From contig CANTUZ010000024.1 of assembly GCA_947846985.1 (NCBI GenBank), positions 868,001 to 932,000 on the forward strand: a stretch of 64,000 bases of DNA, read 5' to 3'. Each line of letters begins with the position of its first letter. Positions within the stretch are counted from its first letter, which is position 1. The notes beneath the pieces are model-generated. The model was not told the DNA's origin. It did no database searches and saw nothing but the letters and a program-made list of their open reading frames with translations. The translations under genes and the position numbers were made by a program. Origin of the DNA: Fratercula arctica (taxonomy: Eukaryota > Chordata > Aves > Charadriiformes > Alcidae). Below are positions 44,671 through 56,800 of the stretch, in pieces.

Positions 44671-47600
44671 CAGTTCCTCAGTTTGCCCTGGGGGAAGTGA
44701 ACCATTGTTGTCCTCATTTGTACTCATTGTCCCTCAAATACACTTTTTTGCATATGTCACTCAATCAAGGTGGTTGTGATGCATATTATTTCTCCTAAGA
44801 AATGCCACCTCAGCTGTTTTTATGTCTACGTCATAGTCCTTAGACTTCTTGAATGTCGAACCAGGGGGTCAATTTCTGTCTTTGTTATAACTCTGTTGAC
44901 TTTACTGGAGACAGAGGGAGATTAAGATTTACTTTGCTATGAATCTGCAAATTAATTTTTCAAATCATGTTGCTGTCTCATAACTAATATCTCTATGATG
45001 TGAGTTGGCCATATATTGGTGTTTGCTTGTTTTTCATAGTGTTATAAATACTAAGTCAGAGCTGGAGATAGACATCTCAGACCTTTGTCCAAAGCCACAG
45101 TAGTCTCTTTGGTCCTTCTATCACTATTTCTGTTTAAGTTTTTAGCTTCTTCTAGCAATTCATTTATAGAGAAAGAAAATTTGAGTTTTGGAAGCAGTAA
45201 TTGTAAATCCTTCTTTTTAAATTCAAAGTCCACCTTTAGCGTTGGTCTGTTAGCTACAAATCGCCCCCGGGGAAACATTTTTGTGATACCCAGAACTGAG
45301 TGCTGCAAAACAGGGTATTGCATTGTGCCCTGTTTAATGACAGGTCTTAACTTTTACGTATGAAACATACGAATTAATATACAGCTCTCTGCTAATGTAA
45401 CTGGGCTTAGAACCAAAGCAGAAGCATCGTTGTGATGATCAGCCTTGATTTAGGGAATATATTCTTTATTAATCCTAAAGACTTCATACATCAACATGCA
45501 TTGCTTACTGCATTTTGAAGAAGTGCAGAAATTATATGATTAAATCTCAGCAACCTGTGTTAGCCACAATGTCCCTGTCCTATTTTTTTTTTCCTGTACT
45601 GAGACATGCCAGAAAGTCTGTGTCAGTTATGTTCAAGGGTTTGCACAGCCTTAATTTCCTGTACATGAGGTGTTCTTCTGTGTAGACAGGAATTTTTCTT
45701 CCCATTATGTCTTGGAGATGCGTATTTAGCTTGTCAGTGCCTCGGAGCTGGACAATCTCCTATTTTGTTTCTTACAGTTCTCCAAACAATGGTCCTTGAC
45801 TCAGTGTCACAGTGCAGGAGATGAAAGAATGAGGACTTGGTGTGCCGAGTGCTCCTCCCAGCTCTCCCACTGAATCAACAAGCGCGTTCTTTAGCCTCAG
45901 TCTTTTAATAATCCCATCAAGAAATCAACAATAAAAATTACCCAATTCACCTGGGTGTTGCACAGATGAGTGGTTGTGTACAAAACAGTGAAAAAACAAG
46001 GATTTTGCGTTCTTTTGAGGCATAAAAAGAATAAGATTGAGAAATAAGGGTGGGAGTATTAAAATGGGCAGTAACTAAACTGGCGTGATCACAAAGCAAA
46101 TGTGATTTCCAGGGAAGGAGTTAAAAAGAGCTCCACAGACTGAGAACATTTCTGGAGTCTGAGGAGGAAGACGACTATTGAGTGAGGATGAAGAAAAGAA
46201 GGTAATGACTGAGAAGTGCCTGGTCTGGCAAAAAGTAATTAACACAGGTCAGGCACCATCTGGTCATTGCTTTCCTTGAAGAAGGATGACTGGTCGCTCC
46301 CAGCTCAGGAGACCTCTGCCTGGTGTAGACCTGCCCTCCTAAGGATGCTGAACCTGCATGGCATGTGCTAGAAACCAGAAAACAGAGATTTATTATTCCC
46401 CATACCCCACTGCTCTGCCACCCCACCGTGCTCACTCTGCCAGCAGGAGTTGCCACTTGGCCCCTTGTGTTCCTCAGACCTTCAAGTGTCCCCAGCAGCA
46501 TGGGTGTGAATTATACAGGGTGTGTCTTAAAGACTAGCAGATGGTCACTTTTCACAGTCGTTTCCATAGGGTAGTATCCAACTTGTAAACACACAAAGAA
46601 AAAAAATTGTAGATGTCCAGATTATAGACATCCTTCATGGTCCCTCATTCTTCCACCATCCCTTTGAGAGTATGCCCTAACTCAGATGACCATTAATGTT
46701 GCTTTGGCAACCTTCACTTTTATCCATGTGGCTTTTTAAGGATTTAATTCACAAGACTTAGAGAGTCCAGTGTGAGGATTCCCCACTGCTGCCTTCCAGG
46801 TCTGACAGATCCTGGGGGTTTGGGGTTTTGACCATGAAACTAATTTCATTTGAACTGATCTCATGGATCACTGCATACTTTGGGTGCACACTACAGCCAA
46901 ATTCTCATCTGATTTCTTCTGCCTTCAAGTTAAACTTTCCCTTTTGCAGTTTTGTGCTATATTAAGCATTTTCCCCCCCAGCAGGTAAAATATTGCTCTG
47001 TGCGACACCCAGACGAAATGGGAAATTTCTACTGATGATATCTAGAAGAGATGATTAAGACAGAGGCCACATAATTTACCAAACATCTCTTGGCAATTAA
47101 GTGAGCCTCTGGGAGGAGATCTCGGGCATGTCTTGTACTTGTTAGTGTTATTATTTGTAATTATCATTCTATTATCTCTTAGCTTATGTAAACAAGGTTG
47201 GCGCCCAGATACCATGCAAATAGAGAGCTCAGACAGTCACCGCTGTCAGGACCCAATAAACAAAACCAAGTAGTTTTAGGTATGGTGAGAGGAAGGATTA
47301 CTCTCCCCACTGGAGAGACCATCCAGTGCAGAGGGCAGATTGTCCTCACCCCAGCGCATGCAGGACAAGGAAGGCGTCTAAAAACCTCTCCCCAAATTCT
47401 TGGCAAAGGTTAAACAGGAAATCTGCTCCAGACCCCTGTGCCTTAACCGGGACATCTTTACCTTGCCCTGGGTCTAGACTTGATGCTGTTTTCTGTTTTC
47501 CACGTTGTAGTTTCCCTGGTAGGTTCAGAAGCAAGACCCAGGAAAATGTGTCTTTTTATAATAAATAGCAAAGAAATCAGAGCATTTCCAGCATGCCTGA

Positions 47601-48276
47601 TAAATCCCCAGGGGCACAGGTTACAGCTCACCATAGGACAGGGACACAGTTCCTTAAATGACTTTTGCTGTCAAAAGGGAGTCATCATGTGTAACCTAAT
47701 TCAACTCTCCAATTACTAAATGCTGTAAGTAATATTTTTGACACGTAAATCCTTTAAGATCATCCCATTTTAACGTAGGTACAAGAGGACCCCAGCATTT
47801 GATCCCTCACTTTGATCTGTGGCCTGTTATATCAGGTGAGGAGCTGGGTATCATTTTCCCAGTTGTAAATGTATTTATTACAAACTCCTGTGCTCAGGTA
47901 GAGCAGGGTCCGCTGTCAGGAAGAGCCCAACGTGGTATTTTGGAAAAAAGGAGCTGTTAAAAGTGGTACACTTTGGAGTAACTTGTGCAGGAGACTAATT
48001 CCTTCCTAGCATTTCTAAGCAAGAATTTCCTTCCCCCTTTTTCATCTTGTTTTTAACTAGGGTAATATATAATAATATTCACCAGGAATTAAGTGGGATA
48101 AGGAGACTCCTGTAGCATGTCTGTCCCATTTCCCCTCCCTCCACCACCGCACCTTTGAAACAGGCTGTAGAAAATCCCTGTTAACATCAGAAAGGCCATT
48201 ATATCGCAGAGATGCTTCTCTGTAGCTTTGGACAGGATGATCACCGTAACTGAAGCACCCAAGGGCTGCATTCTAT

Positions 48277-48315
<39 letters not shown>

Positions 48316-48639
48316 TACTGAGGTAAAAAGGGAGCAGAATGGTATCTTGGTAAAAAGGTCTCCAAGTTTTATCTCCCTTTGCAACTAAAAGGTTTGAAAA
48401 CCCGTGCAGCAAGCATGACAAAATCAATATATTATTTCCAAAAATAAGTTTGTTTTGTCAAATCAGCAATCCTCTGTTGTAGTGCTCTGAGTTACATGCT
48501 TTGAAACTTGGACAAGTGGAAGAAGGAAGTTAATTTCTGCAATGAGTAGAAAGAAACTAAGGGTGAATACCATCCCTATTTTGAGATGAAAGATTTCCTT
48601 AGACTGCAGCATGGATGTGATATCATTCAACTAATAATT
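44671..48639. other. Intergenic between K10 and K11 promoters
   Basis: About 4 kb with a 33-base T-run at 48280-48312. No gene is seen. Confidence 0.5.
48280..48312 (+). repeat. T homopolymer, 33 bases
   Basis: Uninterrupted run of T. Length at such a site is error-prone in assemblies. Confidence 0.95.
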
Positions 48640-48672
48640 GCTTAACAGCAAGCAATATGCAAAGATTCCTCC
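48640..48672 (+). promoter_or_regulatory. K11 upstream conserved element
   Basis: TTAACAGCAAGCAATATGCA, a variant of the shared element, 100-132 bp before the TATA box. Confidence 0.45.
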
Positions 48673-48771
48673 ACCCGTTGACGTGACAAATGCAGGAAAG
48701 TTTGTTTTGTAAGGAGGAAGGGCCGCATGCCCGAAGCATGGCTCAGCCCCTCAACCTGCTCTCAGGAACCG

Positions 48772-48839
48772 TATAAAAGCACTTGGAGCACAGAGCTCTT
48801 CAGACCATTCTTCTTGGTTTCTCCTTGGCGGTGAACTGA
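48772..48839 (+). promoter_or_regulatory. K11 TATA box and non-coding exon 1
   Basis: TATAAAAG at 48772-48779, exon 1 ending at 48839 (CTGA|GTAAGT). The intron runs to 49372 (GTGTTTCAG). Confidence 0.82.
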
Positions 48840-49392
48840 GTAAGTCTGACTTCAATTAAATCTATTCTATGAGTTTAAAAGCTACTTTAATAAGACCTTT
48901 AATGTACTTATGTCTGACCACTTAATATGTCTTTGCTTGTTGTTGGAAGAACGTTACTTTCCTAACAAAAAAGATTCTCTAACTTCTTTCAGCTTGGCAG
49001 CTTTGGAGGGTATGGGGTGGATATGGAGAGTATGAGGCTTCAAAAGCTGCTTGCATGTTTCAGAGAAGGAATGCTTTATTATATTATCTATGCTTGGGAT
49101 TGCTTTGCAAATGAGGACAGGAGTTTTAGGAACAGTCCTAAATAACTGTTGCTGGGTTAATCCTCAGCTATCCTTAATGAGGCTTTGCTGAATTCTATCA
49201 GGTTCTCTAATCTTCATTATTTCTGCATAAGAATTGCAATCACACTTTACACTTAGCTATGGAAGAGTAACTTTCTGAATATTATATGGTTTGAATAAGT
49301 GAGGTCTCCCCTTCGCAAAGGCACCTGCGCTATCAGCCCTGACCCCTGCTCTCCCCACCCTGTGTGTTTCAGACTTATTTCCAGCCAGAAAG

Positions 49393-49755
49393 ATGAGTTC
49401 CTACAAGCAAGTCTGCAACTACGGCAGCTACTCGCCCTGCGAGGTGACGTGCCCACAGCCATATGCCAATGCCTGCAGCCAGCCCTGCGTCACGTCCTGC
49501 GGGGACTCCCGTGCCGTGGTCTACCCACCACCTGTGGCCATCGTCTTCCCGGGCCCCATCCTCAGCTCTTGCCCTCAGGAGAGCATCGTGGGCTCCGCGG
49601 CCCCACTGGAGATAGGCAGCTCCTTTGGCTATGGGGGTGCCTTAGAAGGCCAGAGCTCCTTCGGGTCTGGTGCCTCCCTGGGTGGCAGGTACTCCTACCC
49701 CTGCTATTCCCGCAAGTACACGACTTACAGCCGTGGGAGCTGTGGGCCCTGCTGA
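49393..49755 (+). CDS. K11, beta-keratin of VTSCGDSR type, 120 aa
   Basis: A corneous beta-protein beginning MSSYKQVCNYGSYSPCEVTC, with [15 protein letters not shown] and a core reading [15 protein letters not shown], then GSSFGYGG-type units and an end closing RGSCGPC. It is the facing partner of K10 and is probably closer to the ancestral form, since it keeps the family end and ILSS in the core. Exon 2 starts at 49373, 20 bp before the ATG. The stop is TGA, unlike the TAA of most genes here. The role is inferred from family: structural protein of cornified epidermis. Confidence 0.93.
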   Translation: MSSYKQVCNYGSYSPCEVTCPQPYANACSQPCVTSCGDSRAVVYPPPVAIVFPGPILSSCPQESIVGSAAPLEIGSSFGYGGALEGQSSFGSGASLGGRYSYPCYSRKYTTYSRGSCGPC

Positions 49756-50264
49756 GACCTGCGGGGAGCTGGGTGCAGCAGGGATCTGAGCAGAATCTCA
49801 GTCCATGAGTGAGCAGTGGGACATGGCTTTCAGAGGGGCAACGTACCAGGCTGCAGTGGGGGGTCCTTAGGGGCTAGGCGCTCCCAGCCACCCTGAGAAA
49901 CAAGCACAGACACTATTTCCCTTCCTGTTGGATTAGGTATTAATAAGATCCCAACTCTGTGTTTGAAGGTCTGTTTATGTGAGAAATATAGAAAAGGCTT
50001 TAGTTTAAATTCAAGTGTTCTATGGGAGGCTAAGCATCAACGTAAATTAGATTCTGTATGTTCTAGCCTTTCTTCATATATGGACTGACTTTTCATGGCT
50101 TTTGAGATATATACACTGCAAAAGCAACGAAGACAGAAGATCATCTTACAAACTGCAGCCCTCAAAGATGACAACCACATCTATCCCCAGCAAACCCTGC
50201 AAATGTATTCTGTACTCTCTGGACTGTCATGTTCTGCTGCTAATGAAGCCCTTCTCCTGCTTCA

Positions 50265-50285
50265 ATTAAAGTTTATATTGCATCA
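50265..50285 (+). terminator. K11 poly(A) signal
   Basis: ATTAAA at 50265-50270 followed by GCATCA at 50280-50285. Confidence 0.72.
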
Positions 50286-50958
50286 CAACATTCGCCTTCT
50301 GGTTTCCTTTTCTCCTCAGCTTAAAACTGTTGGACAATGGCGCTAAAATGATGCCTCATTTGAGATCCAGGCTCCTCTGGGTGTTAAACAGCAAAGGACA
50401 AGGTGTCCTGGGCTTTATGTGCATTGTCCACTTATCCACAGGATGTGGACGTCCCTAAAATCTTTTGTAAGGATCAGTGGTGAAAGTGGTGGGATTAAAT
50501 AGTCACGCTGGGCTGCGGATCAGAGGTTATCTTCATCCTCCCACTAGCTTACAAAGAGAAAGGAGCTGCCCTAAATATCTTCACTACATTTTAAAAGTGC
50601 ATTTGCTGCTTAAGGTCTTCTGCTAATTGCAAATGCTGGTATTAGGAACAGATTTCTGTCCTGGGAAAGCCCTGATTCAGCTTCTGCATGGAGCTGGACC
50701 CCAACAGTGCAGAGGCAATGGTGTGCAGCTTGATTTCCTCTGGTTACTGCGAGCATTCTCTTTTTGCTAAAATGGAAAGGTCAAACCTCTTATTTCCAAA
50801 GGAACTGAGTACTTGTGGAAGAAAACTGCCTTTTGTTGACTAGTTGAAAATTATTGCATCGTCTGGAAGAGAAACCAGGGAGCTCAGAAGGAAGAGAAGT
50901 CTTTTTGTTGAAACAGAAGTAAGTGGAGAACAGATGGAAAGAACACCAGGTCAGTGCT
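50286..50958. other. Spacer between convergent K11 and K12
   Basis: About 0.7 kb between the 3' ends. Nothing recognisable. Confidence 0.5.
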
Positions 50959-50977
50959 ATGCAATATGGTTTTTAAT
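50959..50977 (-). terminator. K12 probable poly(A) signal
   Basis: On the minus strand, ATTAAA (50972-50977) followed by TTGCAT. This implies a 3' UTR of about 1 kb, the longest here. Confidence 0.5.
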
Positions 50978-51766
50978 TGGCATGAGAAGCAGAGTTACTA
51001 ACAGTTGCAATAACACATGGAATAAAGACAAGCACTTCAGGACCCTTTATATCACAAAAGTTGTCATATCAAGTCATGCATTTGGTACAAGAATTTCTGC
51101 TTTCCTTATTATAGCTGTATAATTTCAGTTATATGTCCTATTTTGATCCCTTTACAATATATTCCTTTTAAAGCAGACTATACTAAGGCAAATGACATTT
51201 CCATTATTCTTCTACTGGAGTGTCATGGAAGGTCACAAAACAATGTATAGATTCCTATAACATATTAAACTGAGCATTGTTTAACCTCGAGGGCATTGAG
51301 GACACCTCAATGCTTGCAGTGCACAGATCTCTTTTTGCGACTGAACATCCAGCCCGTCCCCAGGAACAGTGCCATAAACGCATAGGTGGGAAGGTATAGA
51401 CAGAAGATGCCAAAAGCCTAAAGTGTAAAATGGAAAATATGCTTATAGGTTGAGCTGGTTGTATTTTTCTAGTAAACAGCAAATTTGCTCCAAGATGCAG
51501 CTTTAGGACAAAGAAAATTTTCAGCTAAAGTAATCTAAATGGGAAAAAGTAAGAGTTTGGAAAAGGAAAAGTGGTTAAAAACATTCTGAAGCGTTAAACT
51601 TTGACATCTCTCTAAGAAAAATTGCTTTTACTCTCTGCTTTAATATTTAAAAGTTCAGATTTTAAAAGGAGGTGTTTTCCAGGTGGATTTTTTTCTTCTT
51701 CTTCCTCCTTGAAAAATTCCTTTTCTTTGCTAGACCCTGACTAATTTTTTTTTTCTTTTATCCGTG

Positions 51767-51786
51767 TGTGTGTGTGTGCGTGTATG
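51767..51786 (+). repeat. Short (GT)n repeat
   Basis: GT dinucleotides with one GC interruption, inside the K12 3' UTR region. Confidence 0.8.
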
Positions 51787-51982
51787 TAGCTTTACAGTTT
51801 GTCCAGCTCTACCTATAAGCCTGTTTTTCTGGGCACTGCTGAGAGCTTCCAGCTCCTGCTGGCTTCAGTCAGAGCAGTGAGCTCTCAGCTCTGCTCATGC
51901 TCAGACTCAGTTTCCCATCGGTGATCTTCTGCCATGTTTTCCATATCCTGGTTGCAGTGTGCAGTGAATTCTGATGAAGTGT

Positions 51983-52426
51983 TTAGCATGACCCGCAGCT
52001 TCCTCGGCTGTAGGTGCTGTACCGGCGGGAAGAGTATGGGCTACAATTTCCCCTTCCCAGTGGTGAGTATCCAGAATTGTAGGACCTGCTGTAATTGTAT
52101 ACACCCCCATAACCATTTGCGCCTCCAAAAAGAATGGAACCCCTTAAGCCAACAGCATTTCCATAGCCCCTGTAACCAAGATAGCCCCCAGAACCAAACA
52201 AGTGGCCACCGCTGAGTGGTCCACAGCTGCCCACGACACTTTCCTGTGGGCAAGAGCTGAGAATTGGTCCTGGGAAAGTCAGGACAACGGGTGGTGGGTA
52301 AATGACTGCTCTGGAGTCATCACAGGATGTCACACACAGCTCGTTGCAGGTGTTGGCCAAGGGCTGAGGGCAGGTCACATCACACGGGCCGCTGAATGGT
52401 ATGCACAGGTCCCCACAGTGAGACAT
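51983..52426 (-). CDS. K12, mosaic beta-keratin, 147 aa
   Basis: A corneous beta-protein beginning [19 protein letters not shown], then [12 protein letters not shown] and [15 protein letters not shown], with core [15 protein letters not shown]. The N-terminal half belongs with K6-K11 (VTSC-DSR type, SSCPQES). The C-terminal half looks scale-like: Gly-Tyr units and an ending [25 protein letters not shown] block that resembles K5. So it may be a recombinant, or it may keep an old intermediate state. NELC replaces NEPC, and the last motif is GSC rather than GPC. The frame upstream of MSHC is UTR and intron; the acceptor GTTTCAG gives an exon 2 start at 52447. It has no facing partner. Confidence 0.92.
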   Translation of the reverse strand: MSHCGDLCIPFSGPCDVTCPQPLANTCNELCVTSCDDSRAVIYPPPVVLTFPGPILSSCPQESVVGSCGPLSGGHLFGSGGYLGYRGYGNAVGLRGSILFGGANGYGGVYNYSRSYNSGYSPLGRGNCSPYSSRRYSTYSRGSCGSC

Positions 52427-52447
52427 CTCTCTGGAAAACAGGTAGGT

Positions 52448-53644
52448 CTGAAACACAGGGAGGAGATCATAAAAACACCAGATCCCTCGAAACTGGTGCA
52501 CAGCACCCTGCAGGGAAGGTTGCCACCCACCAGTCGCTTCCTGCACCCAGGATGAACATACACCATGAGTAACTGAGAGGTTTGGAGGGCAGCTGGGTGC
52601 TCTGCTAAGGCACGTGGATAGGTTGCTTTCTGTAAATAGCCTTTAAAAAAAAAAAGGCAAGTTTCATCCCAATTCCAAGCTGGACCTGATTCTTTCTGTT
52701 TCAAAATATTGTTAGAAATTCTGGCTATTTCAGAGCTCGGCAGAAGCACTAACTCTGAGCAGAACTGTGTGGAATTTCTGTGGTCGTGCCTGGAGCCAGC
52801 GCAGAAACAGGAACCTGCCCTCGGGAGCTCTCGAACGTGATATCCTGTATTTATTAGGTGAGTTCCTGTGTCCCTCAGGGCCCTGACTGCAGTGCATCCT
52901 CTTGCCTCAAGGCATAGATTAAATACAGAGTATGAAGCTCCTTTCACTGAAATATTTGCAGCCAATGAGCCCACTACAGCAAATCACAAATACAATGGTA
53001 AATGGCATCAGACAGGGTCTGGAGCTGAAATGACTTGTTCTATAAAGGGCAGAGCTACTATTTGAGATCAGACCTGGTTTCAGCCTAGCCTACTGCTTGC
53101 TCATTTACAGATATTCTAGTTTCCTTTAATTTTTTGTAAAAAGTATTCAGTGCTAGTGCACTTGATGTGGAGGGTTGTTTTTTTCTAGGGCAAAATTGTG
53201 CCCTATCCTGAAAACTGAGTCTTTATATGTATTTCCACCTGGCCAGACCTTACACGTGCACAGGAGATATGAATCTGGGTATGCATGAGAAGAGAAAAAG
53301 GATTAAAGTTTTAAACTTCAGTAGCTGTATATGAAAGAATGAACGTTTGGTTAGATGGCTAAATAACCGTCCTAAAAATAGAATCTCCAGTATAAAAGTA
53401 TTTCTATAGTAAGACTGTACAAAGCAGAGGAGAGAATTTAAACGCCCATGTACCCAGTGGAAAGTGTCTAAACTTTGTATGGATCTGAGTCCCACATTTA
53501 CTCCCCCAAATCCGTGTGTCAAAGCCCATAACAGACTGCTTGCAGTAGAGACTTGTTCACAGCTACAGCAATCCTGAGAGTAACAAAGCTTTACACCAAA
53601 ACCTGAGATATAAGAGTCAAAAGAATAAGGCAAATCAGACTTAC
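52448..53644 (-). other. K12 intron
   Basis: About 1.2 kb between donor GTAAGT (53639-53644, minus) and acceptor CAG (52448-52450). No other gene is seen. Confidence 0.7.
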
Positions 53645-53711
53645 TTGATCCACTGAAGAGAGAAAGTTAGGAGAAGCAGGTAAACAGTCTTGAGCTGCAA
53701 GTGCTTTTATA
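53645..53711 (-). promoter_or_regulatory. K12 TATA box and non-coding exon 1
   Basis: TATAAAAG at 53704-53711 on the minus strand, exon 1 ending at 53645. A degenerate upstream element (AAGATAATTA on the minus strand) may lie near 53808-53840. Confidence 0.78.
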
Positions 53712-53840
53712 CAATTCTTCCAACTGCCTGGGGGCTAGAAGACCTATTTATTGGTGTTTATCTCATTTACTTGCATATCAGATGCTGTTGCTTGGATGAT
53801 TCCTTCAACTGCTGTAATTATCTTTCTTTGGGTTAGTTGT

Positions 53841-56800
53841 TAATTCGGAGCCCCAGAGGGTGTGATATCCATCTGACAACTGACTTAGGCTTCTTCGTGA
53901 TCGCTAGTTGTAGCTGACAGCACATAAGTTTCTTTTCAAAAAAACAGTGCAAAATTCCTCATTAGATTTTGAAAAGTTTGGCTTGAATTCCTTGGTAAAT
54001 GTGTTGAAGAAATCCAAATCCTCCAGCTGGAAGCAGAGCTGGAGACTAAATCAATCTGGACTCTCCATTTCTACGGAGAATTATACCTTCTTTACACAAT
54101 GAATTAACAGAGTTATCACTGGAAAAAGAGGGCTTTTATCATTTGTACTATTATGTTTAATTAGGAGAGTTTAATTTAGCACACCACAAGGCTGGTTTTC
54201 AAACAGTTTTTAAACAACATAAACCCAGATTTTATGCCGGGTAATCCTCTTAGGTACCCCTTCAACTGATAGGGCAAACTTACATAATATAAAGACCAGA
54301 AGGTTCATAAATTTAAGACTTTGATTTTAGTATAGCAGAGAGAAAACTGTATTCTATGTCAAAGAAAATAACCTTGACCTGCAGAGCTATGAAGGACCTG
54401 CTTAGGAGGAGGATAAGATCATGTTTTAAAATGAAACTATTACTCATTATCAAGACCTAAAACTGCAGCAACATGTCATTAATTTTATTACAGTAGAACT
54501 CTGTATCTACAACATGTTAATCACACAGAGGTGCTTTGAAGTCCTTTATTCTGTGGAAAAAATTAGAACAACCCAGATAAGTGTTGCCTAGAGCTTCCTC
54601 ATAACCACCCCACATAACTTCAATATAATCTATGCCAGAAAGGACAAGGCTTAAATTGTCACGAGTGTAAACAAGAATGAGAGAGGAATGAATTGCAGCA
54701 AGGCATGTGTCTGCTGCCAAGCCTACACATGAGGCACCCTGTTTCACCTTGCCAAACCAAATGGGAAAATGCCAACTCAGAAAGTCATGAGTTGAGACAG
54801 GCCAACCCACCCGTCAAGGTCAGCAGTGCCACTCGCAGCCACCATGGCAATGGACCTTATCCAAAGGCTGGGAGAAAAAAGACAGAAGAGTTTGGGGAAT
54901 TGAAGGTCTCTGCCAAGGCCTTCATAAGCATCATTATCACAACCAAAGCCTCTGTGAGCGTCTGTCATTTTTGCAAACCAAGACAACTGTGGGTTTGTTA
55001 TCACCCTTTATTCTTATCTCAAGGGGATGCTGCCTTCAGCCAGCCCCAAAGTAGATGAGGATGGTGAGGTACCACGTGCTGTGCCAAGAGCACATTAACA
55101 TCACCAATAACAAGCACCTGAGTAGACCAGCTACTGCCCTGGGCTCATTCCTATGGTGATCACCTGAGAAATTAAAAAAGAAGTAACCAAATCATCCACC
55201 ACGGCAGGCAGAGATCTTTGAAAGGGCAGAAGCTTTGAGGGGCCCGTGACATGTTGACCTAAAACCTCCCAAGCTGGTTAAAAACTGGCCATTGCAGCCA
55301 GTGGAGAGAGTGGGACATTCCTCCAATAAGGCAGAAGAGCACCCAGAGACTGGAGGTCCCAAAATCTCCCTTTCTGTGGACTACAGAGGGAGTCTAGCTG
55401 GCTGGCTTAGCCCTAAGATAGGTGCCTAAAGCCAATTCCTCCTGCGTTTTGCCTCACTTTGCACAGAAAGACTTCTTGGGGGGCAGGAGAGTTGAGTCTC
55501 TGTAAGCCTGAAACATGCAGCAAGGGGCTGTAAGGATAAATCAGTAAATATAGTGGGCAGGAGTGAGCGAATTCCTGATCACACTTCAGCGTGGTTGATG
55601 CCCTTCTGGGGAATCAGCAGAAAATTTCAGATTGACACGTATGGACTTGTTATCTTATTACGTAGACTATAAATTCCAGTAATCGTTAGATGCTCCAGTT
55701 ATATTGGACACCCTAAAGGGACGGATACTGCACAAAGCAGGTCATGAGACATTGCCTTTCCTGAGGGATTTACTGTATAAGCATAAAATAATAGCATGCA
55801 AAATTGCAGCAGACAGTTTTATAGAACTAGTCATGATAGTTATATTTAATAATTAATAGGTGCAAAACCAACAGTGGCTGTTAAGAAGCAAAGCTCATGT
55901 TAATCATTTTAAAGCTGACTTTAGCAACATCAGCAGTGCCTTTACTAATGTTTGCCTTCAACAGCGCTGCTTCCTCTGGTCAGTGGTTTGGTCTCTAGCA
56001 CTTATGAGTCAGCAGCAATAACAAATCAATAATTTATAGCATGAAAATACAACTTTAGGGATGAGTTTTCAGAGTTCTGGTAGCTTTGATGACAGTTTGC
56101 TGACTGCCGCCAGGGGAAAATTAACTCAGTTTTATAATGGGGAACGTGTACGTTGTCCTGTCAGATCAGACCAAGCCAGGTCCCCCACCCTGGCCCCCGG
56201 CATGCCTTGGAAAAGGCAGGATGGACACACTGGTGCACAGCCGCTGCCTCAGGACCCCTGCAGTGTCCTGGCACACACCCACAGCTCAGGTTAGACTCTG
56301 GAATTGTGTGTGGCATCAAAAACTTCTAAAGAAAGCATAAGAGCCAGAACTGATGAACTGTATAATAACACATTTTATGTCCTCCAAACACCCATCAATT
56401 AGAGCTGAATTAGAGTCACCACTGGGACAGATGCCAAGCTGTCGTTATGGGGAGCCTTCAGCTTCTGACTGTCTCACAGCTCTTTCCCATTCCTCATCCC
56501 ATTCCCAGGAAGCTAAATGGGCTTCCTAGCCCAGCTTGAGGAACACCACAGTGTCAGAGCAGAAAATGCCCTGGCACAACCCTCCCACAAGTGCTAGACA
56601 AAAGCCAAGTACAATGCCGGAGCATCCTTCAGGCAGAAGCTACATGTAATGCAGCATCTTCCACAGCAGTGCTGGCTCCTGGCCAGAGCCACACTCTCAG
56701 CTTTGTGCCCAGGGGAGGGCTTGGCCCATGGAGTTAAAAAAAAAGGCCACCAAAACAAAGTCAAAAAGTTTTCGTTTAACTAACAAGGTGACTATCAATT

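Noticed and set aside
46110..46180. Possible dead promoter with GTTAAAAAGAGC
   Set aside because: No TATA, donor or downstream exon that aligns with the family.
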